Below are positions 1 through 12,183 of a stretch of 64,000 nt of DNA, piece after piece. The DNA comes from Siphonodentalium dalli (lineage: Eukaryota; Mollusca; Scaphopoda; Gadilida; Siphonodentaliidae): NCBI GenBank assembly GCA_032622095.1, contig CP136061.1, positions 196,960,935-197,024,934 on the forward strand. Direction: 5' to 3'. Both the position numbers and the translations under genes were made by a program. The first letter of the stretch is position 1; each line of letters starts with the position of its first letter. Below the pieces are notes generated by a model. That model had not been told where the DNA came from. It saw only the letters and a program-made list of their open reading frames with translations, and ran no database searches.

Positions 1-144
1 TATGTGCATATTTTTGATCACCGACAAGAACACGGGACATAAGCAAAACAATATTACATTTTATTTGAGATGAATAATTTTCGGTCAAGTTTCAGGAAAA
101 TACCAAGATTAATATCTTGTCCGGTTCACATACACACCGAAATA

Positions 145-300
145 AAAACACTTCTTCAAATATCTCCGTTATTTCGTCAAAAACACTTCTTCTCATACAA
201 ATCACCGTTATTTAGTAAATTAACATTCTTTATAGAGTTATTGCCCTTCATATTAAATATGAAGCTAACATGCAGGATTAGCTATACATGTCTTCATTTA
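145..300 (+). repeat. Dispersed repeat, copy near the left edge
   Basis: The stretch with paired motifs of the kind TTCAAATATCTCCGTTATTT and the following part up to the 'attctttatagagttatt' block recurs at about 2846-2928 in the same orientation. Its first part recurs inverted at about 2707-2785, and a short related piece lies near 26128-26165. This is a dispersed non-coding repeat of unknown class; no terminal structure is visible. Confidence 0.6.
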
Positions 301-506
301 GTGGACAATCCCAAGCTCGCGTGCCACGCGTGGTTGGATTGTCCATTTAGTAATGACCATTTTAGGTAAGGATTGTTCGTTTATAAGTGGACAATCCTTG
401 AAGAATTGCCTGGTTTGGGATGCCAACAAGTAGATTGTTCATATGCGTTAATTTATGTCCTTCTCTGTGTAGCAGGTGATACATCTCCTTTCTCTATAAC
501 TCCATT

Positions 507-743
507 ATGGATTGTGCTATTGAAGAGTGTATAGTGTGTTTTATCTCACATTGTTTTTCTTCCAGTTCCGTTGGTAACTGCAGAAACTGCGAGAAAAGAA
601 AAGACATCCAGTGCCGAGCGGGTCTCACCTGTTATATGTTTGATAACAACGAGCTCGATTATGTTATTGTTGATCAAGTAAGAAGATGGCGTGTAGATCA
701 AGACGCCGCACACAATGAAGCGGATCAGCGTGTGAATTTATGA
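507..743 (+). CDS. Possible terminal exon of an unrecognised gene
   Basis: The open frame runs to a TGA at 741-743. A pyrimidine-rich tract ending in AG at 561-565 looks like a splice acceptor, so if this is an exon it would begin at 566 rather than at the ATG at 507. The peptide after the acceptor has four cysteines (CRNC, then IQC and LTC) followed by a charged, hydrophilic tail ending QRVNL. I do not recognise a family. No donor, upstream exon or polyadenylation signal could be tied to it. It may be a chance frame; the acceptor-like tract is the only support beyond length. Confidence 0.15.
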   Translation: MDCAIEECIVCFISHCFSSSSVGNCRNCEKRKDIQCRAGLTCYMFDNNELDYVIVDQVRRWRVDQDAAHNEADQRVNL

Positions 744-799
744 ACTATTGTGTTTTAATTGCACACGCTAACACCAACAGTTAGAGTTAGTCATATAAG

Positions 800-1181
800 G
801 GCGATTTCAATTGCTGGGAAATTTGCATGCAAACTGACAATGTATCGGGCAATTCGTGGTATTGGTATACTGTTTAGGATAGGAACAATTTGGTTTTGAA
901 CTTTGCCCCATGTATGAAACCAAATTAGGTTGAGTATTTGGTTTTTACCAAAACCTAAATTGGTTACATATATGGAAGAGAAGTTCAAAACCAGTTTTGG
1001 TTGTGATCAAAACCAGATGGTATAAACTTCAGTACCGAAAATGGAACCATTTTTGGTTTTGATCAAAACCAATTACCAAATACCATCTAGTTCTGATAAA
1101 AACCAAAACTTGTTTTTAACTTTGTATGAAACCCATTTTGGTTTTAATCAAAACAAAATACAAACAAATACTGAAATCACG
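800..1181. repeat. Element made of GATCAAAACC palindromes
   Basis: The motif TTTTGGTTTTGATCAAAACC and imperfect versions occur at least six times between about 890 and 1160, each self-complementary around GATC or a variant. Possible degenerate terminal inverted repeats containing GATTTCA lie at about 803 and 1172. It is probably a small non-autonomous DNA element; the ends are uncertain. Confidence 0.5.
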
Positions 1182-1189
1182 CTCTGGAT

Positions 1190-2560
1190 TCGAAATAAAC
1201 TGTTATTGGTCAATTTATGATTTTCACCACAGAACTAAATATAGTTTTGATTAGAAAAAATTGATGGTTCTGTGAACTTCTCTTAAAACCGAATTAGGTC
1301 ATGAACAAATTGACAGAAGAGTGAATTTTCATTCAAGATAGTACACATGTTGTCTTCACACTAAACAAAACATACCATGGTGAATAAATAGGAGAATCAG
1401 AGATAAAACCTTCAGATCATTCTATCACATATGATCAATATTTAAGGATTGACTCTTGTTTCGATTATATTAGGTTAACCGTTTGTTTGGTCCGTTGGAG
1501 CAACCGCATTTAAGCTGTTCTTGATGAAGCCTACATCTTGAAATTATTAGGACTGGCAAAACTAAATATTCTATCAAAAATGATATGTATGTGACTCAAA
1601 TATATATTGAGACTATATATGGTTTGAAATTGGGTGATTTTCAATGAAATATCAAAGGAAAGTATGGGCAATGCATGTAATGTTATGTCCATTGAAATCA
1701 CCTTGGTTTCCATTGAATGTTAATATTAGGATATAATTAACCCTTGAATTCGTTATATTGAACTTGATCCAGAATGCACTATTTGGAATCACTGATGGGA
1801 ATCTTATCTAAACTGGCTCAGTTCAGAATATAATTCCTCTGTGCTGCACTACATTCTTATGCAGCATTAAGCTTTTGATAATTGGATAATCATTAATGTC
1901 TAGTTACCTCTCATTAAGAAAGAAGTAAATACTCACCAATGAGTATCTAGGTTATCAATTAGTTGAAGTAATTTAAAGCAACTACCCTCTAATAGGAATT
2001 TCTTGACTCTGTCGTCTGCTTTTATCCCAGAATATCCCTCCAATTACCAATATTCTGTTGCGATATCTATATATTTTTCAGAATGTAATGGGTTATAACA
2101 CATTAAGGTACTACAGGGTTAACTATATAGAGCATATACTCAGTACGTTATGCTATCAGATTTCTATATAAGGCTTTCACCAGCTTGGACCAACTAGACT
2201 CAATGTTTGACAAACACATCCACTTCCTGCCCTCCCACAACCATGCACATGTATATGGGTTCCATCGTATGAACATACAAGCCAGTGTTTGCACGTAGTA
2301 CACATGCCTGCACTGTTAAAAAAACACCTAAAAATTACAGCAGAAACGGCCGGCAGCTATTAGAACATCTGATTTTGCCATAGTACCTACGGTGACTCCA
2401 CGAACAGCAACACCGGATTTATCAGCCAATACGCAAAGGATTTGATAGCAAACAATATGTAATCGGGGTCACGATGACTAGTGGCATCTTATCGCGAGCA
2501 CGGGTGACACGTGATGTTCGATTGAATATCAGAATGTTGGGTATCATATAATCCCATATC
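1190..2560. other. No supported feature
   Basis: AT-rich sequence without a convincing reading frame, terminal repeat or tandem repeat. The longest open frame (1531-1713, minus) has no recognisable motif and is best treated as chance. Confidence 0.5.
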
Positions 2561-2565
2561 CCATA

Positions 2566-2700
2566 ATATGTCAAATATAGCGATTTATCGAAATATGAAA
2601 TACAACGAAAAAGCGAAATAGGAAAATAGAGCGAAATAGCGGAATAAAAAATGCAGCGAAATGGCGAAATAGAGCGAAATATAGAAATAGGAAAAAATTT
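2566..2700. repeat. Imperfect (GCGAAATA)n simple repeat
   Basis: Repeated GCGAAATA / GCGAAATAG words separated by short A-rich spacers. Period is 8-12 bp and irregular. It merges at its right end with the inverted copy of the dispersed repeat seen at 145-300. Confidence 0.7.
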
Positions 2701-2706
2701 TATGAA

Positions 2707-2928
2707 CTAAATAACGGAGATATTTGAAGGAGTGTTTTTTTTACGAAATAACGGAAATATTTGAAGAAATGTTTTAAAGAGTGTAACCCACCTATAGAAA
2801 GAATTTGACTTATATTTAACCAGAGTTGATCTATTGTGGTGTTGTAATTTCTCATACAAATCGCCGTTATTTCGTAAAGGTACATTCTTTATAGAGTTAT
2901 TACCCTTCAGATTAAATATTATAGTCAA
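2707..2928. repeat. Dispersed repeat, second copy with an inverted segment
   Basis: The part at 2707-2785 matches the first part of 145-300 on the opposite strand, and 2846-2928 matches its second part on the same strand. The two halves therefore face differently from those at the left edge, implying an internal rearrangement or two nested copies. Confidence 0.55.
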
Positions 2929-3892
2929 TCGAAACCACGCGTGCTTCCCGTGGTCGCGATTGTATGCCAATAGCCATCATATCGTGAACCTCGATATGTT
3001 ATCTTTGGTAGTGTGTGCGTATTAGGTGCATTTATACGAAAACCCATAATTTTTTCACGGTTTCTCCCATACTAATTACGGTGACTCCGTAAACAGAAAA
3101 TAAGCAGTGACCTTTGTATATTATATATTTGTCACTTATTTTCTATTAACAGAGTCCTTACATTATTATGATTGAAACGGTTGGTTCACAAACTGCCAAA
3201 TATTTCTCACATCATTTTTCGGCTACGTTTTAATAGTGCATGCTGGTATAGAACTGAATGCTACAAGGTGCGGCAAATTACCAGTAAAATGTCATGAAAT
3301 TATAAACTCGTGAGGAAAAATCTCCCGTTTGATTGCTGTCAGTAATCTTAAATTGAGGCATGTAATTTGCCACCCCAATTATGAATCATATCATAAGCGA
3401 ACGAAGACGAAGGAAACTTGGTCAAATAATGGAATTGGGTGCATCTACGAATGTTTGATGCATGTTCAGGTCATAACTTCAATAGTAGTTTTCGGATCTC
3501 AATGAAAGTTTGGTGTAGATGTTCACTACTATGAGGATATTAAATCGTTTTGTTTGGGTATTCCATTCTAGAGTTTTGCATCTTTGTTTTTCTGGAACTG
3601 TTGACTTTTTGGTCAGTCCGATGTTTGTAACATAAATAGTAGTGATCGGACTCAATGAGTTTTGAGAATTTGGATGTTCACCAATATGAGAACATGCAGG
3701 TTCACTCGTTGTGTTTATGTTTTTCGTTCTATTGTTATTTACCTTTATTTTTTGTATGAAAATCATGAATATTGGGTCCGTCCCAAATACAATTTCCTTG
3801 TAAAATTTACTATTATTTTGCCATAGTAAAATCATGGTTTACCATTATATAAAAACACAAGTGTTTAATTGATTTTGGTTATCTGAAACTAT

Positions 3893-4112
3893 AATTAATT
3901 TACAGCGGTGATTTGGGGGGTTAGTCTACAACGGTGATTTGTGTGGTTAATTTACAACGGTTATTTGGGTGGTTGATATACAACGGTTATCTGAAACTAT
4001 AGTTAATTTACAATGGTTATTTAGGGTGGTTAATTTACAACGGTGATTTTGGGTGGTTACGTTACAACGATTATTTGGGTGGTCAATTTACAACGGTTAT
4101 ATGCGTGGTGAA
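3893..4112 (+). repeat. Minisatellite, about 27-bp unit, eight copies
   Basis: Eight successive units of the form TTTACAACGGTTATTTGGGT plus GGTTAA, with unit length varying around 25-29 bp. One unit carries a different tail (CTGAAACTATAG) that also occurs just before the array at 3883-3892. No reading frame persists. Confidence 0.8.
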
Positions 4113-4265
4113 AACCATAGTGCAAGCATATAGGAGTCAGGGACAAATCTGTGTACGCTATAGATATTTCTGTCACCGTTTGAAGATTATCAAGATCCTG
4201 ACTGGAAAACTGGTTGTGATTGTTCTACAGGCACCTAAATACAGATGTACATAGACATAGTATAT

Positions 4266-4626
4266 TTAACCCTTTACCCAACAAACCGGCCAAAACCGGC
4301 CAAATAAAGCTTCAACAGCCTAAAATATCTTCGGTCTGTCTCAATAGAACAATACAAATATGGATATCATTGGAATCGGCTCCTTGACCACATTGTGATG
4401 GTTACAGTTATGCCCTGTGCCAATGCATTCTCTTATATATGCGAGTCGACCATAGGTCGCCTCACATATATAAGAGAATGCATTGGCCTAAAAAAAATCT
4501 TTTTTTAACACTTTTTACCATTTTTTAGCCAATGCATTCTCTTATATATGCGAGGCGACCTATGGTCGACTCGCATATATAAGAGAATGCATTGGCACAG
4601 GGCCCTTCTGTTGGGTAAAGGGTTAA
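4266..4626. mobile_element. TTAA-flanked MITE with two nested hairpins (piggyBac-like)
   Basis: The element spans 4270-4622 and is bounded by TTAA at 4266-4269 and 4623-4626. Its terminal inverted repeats are CCCTTTACCCAACA and TGTTGGGTAAAGGG, perfect over 14 bp. TTAA target duplication plus ends starting CCC is the known signature of piggyBac-type transposition. Inside are two almost identical hairpins, at 4419-4487 and 4528-4596, each about 69 bp with ATATATAAGAGAATGCATTG stems, facing each other so that the whole interior is also palindromic. There is no coding capacity. Confidence 0.85.
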
Positions 4627-4899
4627 ACTTTATGACGCCAGTTGATGAGTTGTGCCTCGAATTGACGAATTATGTTATTCGTCGGTGTAGATTTTGCCGT
4701 CTGGTGGCATTCCGATGCTTTAATCCGATTTACCACTGGTTGTTATGTATGTAAGACATCGTCTCTTTTAATTCATTGATGAATTTTCCACCGTTTTTTT
4801 TCGTTTCCGCTAACGGCGTAAAAAACCGGTGATTTGAAAAAAGTCAGGCACATTCTAAACTGTGTGACTACAAACGGTGTATGATTATATATGGTAAAT

Positions 4900-4950
4900 A
4901 CAGGATAAAGATTATTATTGTTATTATTATTATTCATTACCATTGTTATT
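4900..4950. repeat. Imperfect (ATT)n microsatellite
   Basis: About ten ATT/GTT triplets interrupted by CATTACC. Simple repeat without other features. Confidence 0.7.
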
Positions 4951-5195
4951 ATCATTCATGTTTCAGGTTAATACCTCTATAACGTTTGTTTCTATACAGT
5001 ATATGCAGGTTATGTTTGTAATCTCATATCCCGTGAATGGTCGTATATTTAATTAAATTCTATTCTATTTTAATCTATCATTGTGCCATTTGTGTGGGCT
5101 ATGGTAAACTATAGTCGAGTACATAATATATTCAGCATAGTAACTAGTAACTGTACAAACACGAACAAATTGTATTTTCGTTGCTTAGTTAAACT

Positions 5196-5688
5196 TTAAA
5201 GGCCCTCTTAATTTTCGAGTCACCGATTATTTTTTTATAGTGCCTTGATATACGGTTTTAACTACAATCTATGGCATAAAATATGACTAAAAACTATAAT
5301 TCATCACCATTGGAAACGTCTGTTTCTCATAAAATACACAGAGAAAACAGCTGAAATAATAAAAAGGTTCCCCCCGTTGTGGCTCCCAGAATGCAACAGA
5401 ATTCAAACTAAAAATGTATTTGCAATGGTAGGGGAATAACACTATCTTCAACATATAGAGTTATTCCCCCTCCATTGAAAATAATGAACTTTGCACAACA
5501 AAACCAGATGAAATTTAAGCGCAAAAACACGTCGGCAACTCAAAAAACAAAAACAATATGTTTTCAGTTTATTACACCGGATAAGTTGAAAATACAATGT
5601 TTTGGAGCTTCCTCTTTCAAATGGTATATAACATGGCATATATTTTATATATGTGATCTGGGGGTTCGAAAATTAAACGGGCCTTTAA
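5196..5688. mobile_element. 485-bp TTAA-flanked MITE, copy 1
   Basis: The element runs 5200-5684 between TTAA at 5196-5199 and 5685-5688. Its ends are AGGCCCTCTTAATTTTCGA and the inverted TCGAAAATTAAACGGGCCT. The whole sequence recurs at 12188-12672 with the same length and many substitutions, which confirms the boundaries. The open frames inside it (5475-5732 plus, 5448-5639 minus) do not survive in the second copy and are not genes. Confidence 0.85.
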
Positions 5689-5774
5689 CGTCGGTTTGGC
5701 CGCAAATCCGCGACGAGGCGAAAGTACGGTGAAGTCATGTATATATGGTATGTCCTATGGTATCGTACTTACGT

Positions 5775-7000
5775 GCATGCCCTTTATGAAAAACAACAAT
5801 ATTAATACTATGGTATATAGCGGTATTACTATGGTATACCACGGCATACTACAGTATAACTATAGTATACTATAGTACATAACGAATTACTAAACATCAA
5901 TCATAATATTCCTGGCACTTTTACTATACTTTGTTTTGCATGGTAATACTATATATGGTATCCCATGGTATACTATAATACACTACATTATAACTATAGT
6001 ACAGCACACGAAATAATATGCATTAATCATAGTACTCTTGTGACTTTTACTATACTATGTTGTTATAATTAGGCAATACTATAGTATCCCATGGTATACC
6101 ACAGTACACTAAAGTATAACTATAGTATAATGTAGTACAGCGCTAGTACTAGTATACAACAAAACACTATGAAGTACTATGCAACATTCATATACTTCTG
6201 GGACTTTACTATATTATATTGCGGTATTACTATAGTATATTATAATATTACCATATTATACCACATAATATTATGTAACTATTATAGAATTATAAGCACT
6301 CAGTAGCTAGTGTACCAAATTGACAAAACCATGGAAATCTAAACATGGCTTATTTTGGTTGTGAATTTACAATTTCATGATAACCTCCATGGGAATTCGA
6401 ATATCAAACAAGTAGGTGTAAATAAAAATTAAAAAAGCAACATTTTCAGATAAACAAATCCCTCTTTTATAATTGTACAACTGATGCTGATCACCAAAGC
6501 AACTTTTGAAGAAATACGGTTGTTATACGATGTCGGGATCCTCGAATCGGATGGGCCGGGGTCTTTAAAATCCCAAAACATCACATTTTATTACTACAGT
6601 AACAATATAGTATTTCAATAGAACTGATAAGTATCACAATAGTTTTACCATGTCAATACTATGATTTTACTATAGTGATACTATGGTTTTATTATAGTAT
6701 TTATGTAGTACTAATAAAGTATTACTTCAGTAATACACTATATTAAACAATAATGTATTACTGTAGTAATGCAAAAGTAGACATTTGTCGGAAAGCTTTC
6801 ATAAATAAATGCGACAATTTTACAATAGTAATAACTGGTAATGATAAAATAGAAGTAGAAGTATAGTAGAAGTATGGTATGACTATAGTTTTATTTGGAG
6901 TTATTTACTATGGTATTACTATAGTACAGATGTCCAAAATACCATGTTACATTTTTCTATGGGATTTGTACTATAGTTTTTTTTCATAAGGGCTGCATGC
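5775..7000. mobile_element. 1.2-kb element packed with ACTATAGTA motifs
   Basis: Ends are GCATGCCCTTTATGAAAAAC at 5775 and an inverted, slightly expanded version (GCATGCAGCCCTTATGAAAA, read on the minus strand) finishing at 7000. Between about 5750-6290 and 6580-6980 the palindromic words ACTATAGTA, ATACTATAGT and GGTATACC occur dozens of times, separated by a less repetitive core. No coding frame. It is probably a non-autonomous DNA transposon; the superfamily is unclear because I cannot see an unambiguous target duplication. Confidence 0.65.
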
Positions 7001-7229
7001 ATGGAAACCATAGTAATACCATATTTATCATAGCGGAACGACGGCCATTCCAACTAACTGTGTGGTAAGCTGCCGATTAACTACTTTTAAACATGGTTCT
7101 GGTTTAGGGTTTAGGGGACCCATCTTTTTCATAAAAATAACTCTCGTAATATTCATGATATTTTCCTCATATGCATGAATGGAGATATGGCCTAACCTTA
7201 TCAAAGACTCCCACGGTTTCTTATTGTAT

Positions 7230-7520
7230 ACTTATTTTTTGAATTTTTTGGTTGTGGAATATACCCAACAATCCAGCAACAGACCAGTGGTCCATGTTCT
7301 ATGTTCCTACATCGCTCGGATAGTCATAGTTTAAATTCAGCATATGTTTCGATTCACTTTTCACTATAGTATTATAGTGATAACGTTGAATTTCATCAGG
7401 GAACGGCGTGATAAGTAGATGGGCATAATATATGCCTATTTTAATTTTGAATGGCCTGATTTATCGAGGCCATTAGCACCATTTCCATGGTTTTGCCCGA
7501 TATGTGCCAATTTTCTAGTT
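7230..7520 (+). repeat. Homologue of the interior of the hAT-like element at 58 kb
   Basis: This block matches 58228-58500 almost end to end, including the words GATAGTCAT, CATATGTTTCGATTCACTTT and GATGGGCATAATATATGCC. Here it lacks the CAGGG ends seen at 57545 and 59059, so it is an internal fragment of the same family or a component the two loci share. Confidence 0.75.
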
Positions 7521-9710
7521 TGCGTCAGCATTGGTGGATAATCTAAATGAATACATTTACAGCAATTAGAAGATTGAAATCTTCACATGATCACACACGC
7601 TAACCAGTATCAAAACTAATTGTACATGTTAATGTACTGTGACATTATTGTCTCGAAGAATAAACTCTTCATGCACGAACATGGAAATTCAAGCTCAAGT
7701 GGCCTGTAAAATTGGGCTACTCTACCTATAAAAATTCGTGCCAATGTATGGCAAACATTTCCAACTATAGCAATGCATGTTCTATGCACACAGGGGTCTA
7801 CTGATATTCAAATTGAATTCATCCATTTATTTGGGAAATTCAATGGGCATCATGCTCCGACATACATGTAAGACACATAGGGCCTACTGATATCATATGA
7901 TAGTATGTTCTGTCTTGTTTCGGTATACACACATGCGAGCCAACTAGCATGCACCATTATCTCAACCCAGAAGGGAAGAGAGGTGTGTACTAAGCTCTAT
8001 CACGCTATCATGGACTGAACATATATCACCAGATGCCAACAAATTTGGCGGACTATACACAAATTTAGCTGACAATATTTACTATATATACAATGTATAT
8101 ATATGATCGATGTGTCAAAACATCTAAAAAGAAAACAATTGAACAGTTGGGCTTATTCCCACAACCTGCAATCTAAAAACATAAAAACTACGCCAAATTT
8201 CGAAATCTCGGCGACATATCTCCACCAAGGATAGAGGCGATACCTCAAATTATTCCCACAGCACACAGTGGAAGATTATGTAATTGAACACCATTGCAAG
8301 CAAATCACGTATGGTGATTAATTACCTTCTCCCAACAGGAGTATCAAATCTCGCATCATTAAAAGCTACAACACGACGCCATGTCGTGCCACATGTGTGA
8401 ATTATCTTAACCAGACCAGAATAAACTGGTTCTTTCCAGATTACATACAGAGCGCATGCAATATATAAATATTGATGAAACTTATAGTATTCACACTAAA
8501 CGTGTCTACCTTAGAAGGCGCTGTCCGAAGAGAGAGGTCATGCCTTCAAGGTTGCATAAAATATGCAAATATAAAACAAATTCCGCATCTGTAATGCACA
8601 CATGTACTATGCTGGATCAAATTATGACTGCTTACATCACTAACTTAAAGTGCTAAACTTGGGCGTGATACAACTGCTCTAATAAAATAAGCAGCACAAG
8701 TCACTGATCTAAAGTGATGGAATCTATGAATTCCGCGCTCAGAATTCTCATTAAAGTGGCATATAATATGCCGAATTATAAAATTGGCACATATCGTGCA
8801 GCACAACCACGGATGTGTAAAGATGGATCAGCAATAACACTCTGTTCTTCTAGGAACAGGCGTGTAATAAACCAAATGATTGAGTATTCGCTATATTTCT
8901 TTTTGAACAGTATAAACATCAAAACTCCCGAGCAAATACAAACTGCTGCTCAAACACCAATAGTGATTATCTTCAAAGGTAAAAATTAAAACTCAATACG
9001 TCCTACAACTATCCTGTCTGCTGCTACCTACGCTGCAACCGTGTTCAATGTGTCGTTCGTTCGGTTCACTTCTTGGATATTATAATAGTATAATAGACCC
9101 GATAGCATTGAATCACTGGAGCTGGTACTTCAGCGCATGGGTTAACAAATTAGTTCATTGGAAAGTAATGTATTCAGCTAATCCCAGAAACATGCTGGTT
9201 TTCCGGCGCATTCTTTTCATAAAGATGATTTTATTTATTTGGACAACATTCCCAAATGCTACATGTGAACAATGGATCAGACAAATATTAAATGTAGTTT
9301 TGAAACATTTCACTCCATTTCAAATTTAAATCTGGCAATGGAAATGAAATGAAAATGTAAGAGCATTCTTAGTTTTTTAATTTGGGCTAAACTTGGTCTT
9401 GGCAGAAATGAACAGAAATGAAACGCATTGTTTTATTCAACAGCAAGCTGCTCCTGTTTGGAAAGCTTAATACTCATCTGCGTATATATCCACATTAACA
9501 GTTCTAAAAAATGCCAACATGATTTTCAAAGTACAACATAGCCGTAGGTCACGATACAAGTTTTTTTATTTGCAATTTTTCCCTACATCATATAACGGTA
9601 TCTGATGTCCCTGGTGTAATTTCGTAGAATAGCTCCACACATTATTTTGGGTGTATATAGCGAGTATCGCCATGATAGCGATAATATAAAGAACACATCA
9701 CAATTATATA
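7521..9710. other. No supported gene
   Basis: About 2.2 kb without recognisable terminal repeats or conserved frames. Open frames at 8456-8656, 8714-8989 and 9048-9329 (plus) are short, AT-rich in translation and show no family motif or splice context. Confidence 0.5.
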
Positions 9711-10590
9711 GATAGATAGATAGATTTATTCAGCAAAAGACGCCACATTATAGGGACAGGTTGCCATGTATAATAATATTAACAGTGTATCATGTGACAT
9801 CATACAATATATTGACATTACATACATTGAATAATAGTGATAATATATATATATATATATATTCATTAATTGCGTATATTTTTATCTGTATACTGAGTTA
9901 TCATACATGATTCAACACACGTAATTTGTCTAGTTTAGCTGTGATCTGGCCTCGAATAACCGCTTGACTACGTTGCAGATTTGGGAGCATATTTGAGCTG
10001 TGCCATTGGCTAATATATGTGTGAGTTGGTCCAATCTACTCATCAATCGAAAATTGATAAAATTGTCACCCATAATTTTAATGAGTTCATTCCGTATAGG
10101 AAGAAATGTTGGACAATCAATTAGGAAATGCCTCTCATCGTCGATGGCTTCGTCATTACACATAACACATAATCTTCTGGCTAAAGGAATCGGTGGTTGG
10201 GCGTGACGACCCTTTTCAATGGCAAGAGAATGATTACTTATTCTTAGACGTGTAAATGATGAGCGGTCAGCTAGCGACGCTGTATTTAAGAGATATGGTT
10301 CTAGGACAATATCTCTTTTAAAAAGTCGATATGTTCTTAATTTATTATTTCCAGTTTTTGAAACACCATCACGCATACTTGTTCTGAAATTTTCAGTGTG
10401 ATTTTCTCTGAGCTGGCATTTAAATGACTTTAGAAGCTTGTTAATTAGAGGCTTGTTGTTAGTAATGTCGCAGGGTATAGTCAAGCCAAATGACTCCATA
10501 TATGTTTTAATGCAGATATCAGGCTTATCATTATGCTTATCAATATGCCAAATTTGCTGTTTTGTAGACCACTTTTTGGTCAAAACGTCA
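9711..10590 (-). mobile_element. 5'-truncated LINE with (ATCT)n tail
   Basis: On the minus strand the element consists of the C-terminal part of an ORF2 (9930-10583), about 200 bp of 3' untranslated sequence, and a terminal tetranucleotide repeat, ATCT repeated about four times, at 9711-9727. A microsatellite 3' end is typical of CR1/L2-group non-LTR elements. The 5' side stops near 10590, where no further ORF2 homology is seen, consistent with 5' truncation during target-primed reverse transcription. A (TA)n run lies within the 3' region at about 9846-9862. Confidence 0.75.
9930..10583 (-). pseudogene. LINE ORF2 C-terminal fragment (217 residues)
   Basis: An uninterrupted 217-residue frame matching the region after the reverse transcriptase thumb in CR1-like ORF2 proteins. 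Visible features are the stretch 'TRLRISNHSLAIEKGRH' near residues 111-127, followed by a Cys-Cys-His-Cys cluster (C139, C142, H152, C157) in the context RRLCVMC and ERHFLIDC. This is the degenerate zinc-finger-like tail of many non-LTR ORF2 proteins. Reverse transcriptase and endonuclease domains are absent, so the fragment cannot support retrotransposition. The long open frame and lack of stops point to a fairly recent insertion. It reads into a short 3' end with a microsatellite tail. Confidence 0.75.
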
Positions 10591-10776
10591 CATGCGAACT
10601 GATCTCCCTATTACGGGGCGGGCACACGAGACCACCCCAACCACATATACATCATATTCGATATTCTCTCTATGCGTAATGGCAAGTTCCCACTTTCTAT
10701 ATCATGAGATCTACATGATACCACTCGCGCACCAAGACGAATCCAACGTTACCGAAATCACGAACCGACATATAAC

Positions 10777-11578
10777 TACACTCTTATAACTAATGTGTAG
10801 AAACAATTACACATCAAATGTGTAAACCCGGTTAATACACATAGCAATGTGTAGTTTTACATACAAATACATTGACCAAGTGCCGTTCTACACATAATGT
10901 GTATATTTTGTTACACACAATTGTGTAAGAATGTAGAGCATGCGCATTGCGGTGCCTTCAGTTTCATAGTCTGCTACGTGACGGCCATATTGTTTGAGTA
11001 TATTTTTTGGAATACAATCTACAGCGATCGTAGACAAGGATGTAAGTTCAGAATTCCAATTTGTGGGTTTAGTATTAATAGTATATGAGGATTTATTTGT
11101 TAAAACTTTCTTGGCGATTACTGCCCTTAGACTCTTGTTATAATTGTTGTAATAATACTAATATTATGCAATTACGCCTCGCCCTTGGTTTGTTCATTCA
11201 AAGCAAAAACTCACAGTACATAACAAAATACTACATACCACTATGCGCCATGAAAGTTTTAACATATAAATCTGCATTTATCTTTAATACTATACCCACA
11301 GGTCGGACTACTGAACTTGCATTTCTTGTCTACGAACCGTGTGTGTAAGAACCTACACAAAATGTGTAAGGGATATGTGTTGATTTTATACACACAGTTG
11401 TGTATAAATGTGTAAACATTTACCCATTTATGTGTAAAAATTGTTACACAATATGTGTACGAATATGAAACTACACATATACTACACAAATATGTTTAAG
11501 ATCAAAATTGAATAATGATTGTGTAGCAGGGCTACACATTTTGTGTAGAAAACCTACACATTAGTCATAAGAGTGTAC
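10777..11578. mobile_element. TA-flanked mariner-like MITE with ACACA/TGTGT palindromes
   Basis: The element spans 10779-11576 between TA dinucleotides at 10777-10778 and 11577-11578. Its ends CACTCTTATAACTAATGTGT and the inverted CTACACATTAGTCATAAGAG match over 22 bp with one mismatch. TA target duplication is the Tc1/mariner signature. At both flanks of the interior, self-complementary words such as ACACATAATGTGT, ACACACAATTGTGT and ACACATTTTGTGT recur about a dozen times. No transposase frame remains; the small frames at 10897-11348 have no family motif. Confidence 0.8.
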
Positions 11579-12131
11579 ACGCAGAACGATATGCGAGAAT
11601 ATCGGGAACATGTCTCTATTCCGAAGGTTCTCTATTCCGAAGGTTCACTATTCCGAAGGTTCACTATTCCGAAGGTTCACTATTCCGAAGGTTCTCTATT
11701 CCGAAGGTTCACTATTCCGAAGGTTCGCAATTCCGAAGGTTCTCTATTCCGAAGGTTCGCTATTCCGAAGGTTTTTGTTATTTTAAAGGTTAAATCTATA
11801 TTCTAAAGTATTGAGAGGGTTCTTTATCACGAAGAATCTTTTTATGAAGGAAATAACTTAAAACATTGAAACAATAAATGTGATTTTTTTTTCGCGATTT
11901 AATGCCATTACGTATGACGTTATTTCCCAATACATATTCACGTCAGGCAGCCCACACAATTGCTACGTTTCCATACGATTTAATGTCATCACGCATGACG
12001 ATATATCTCAATAATCTTAAAGGCAAGAATACGCCAGCTAAAGGAGGTTTAAAACAATGGGGCTACATGTATAACTCTTAATGAATATTCGTAGCAGAAT
12101 GTCGTTGAATAGACGAATTTGTATTTATCTT

Positions 12132-12157
12132 TTAAGGCCCACTTAATTTTTGAGTCG
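12132..12157 (+). repeat. Solo end of the 485-bp MITE family
   Basis: The terminal sequence GGCCCACTTAATTTTTGAGT preceded by TTAA occurs here, about 50 bp before the full second copy at 12188. It is a partial duplicate of the left end without the rest of the element. Confidence 0.6.
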
Positions 12158-12183
12158 TTGAAATTGTGAATTTGTATTGAATG

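Noticed and set aside
11573-11806. 77-codon frame with YSEG / LFRRF repeats
   Set aside because: It is the 16-bp array read through three frames in turn; no sign of a protein family.
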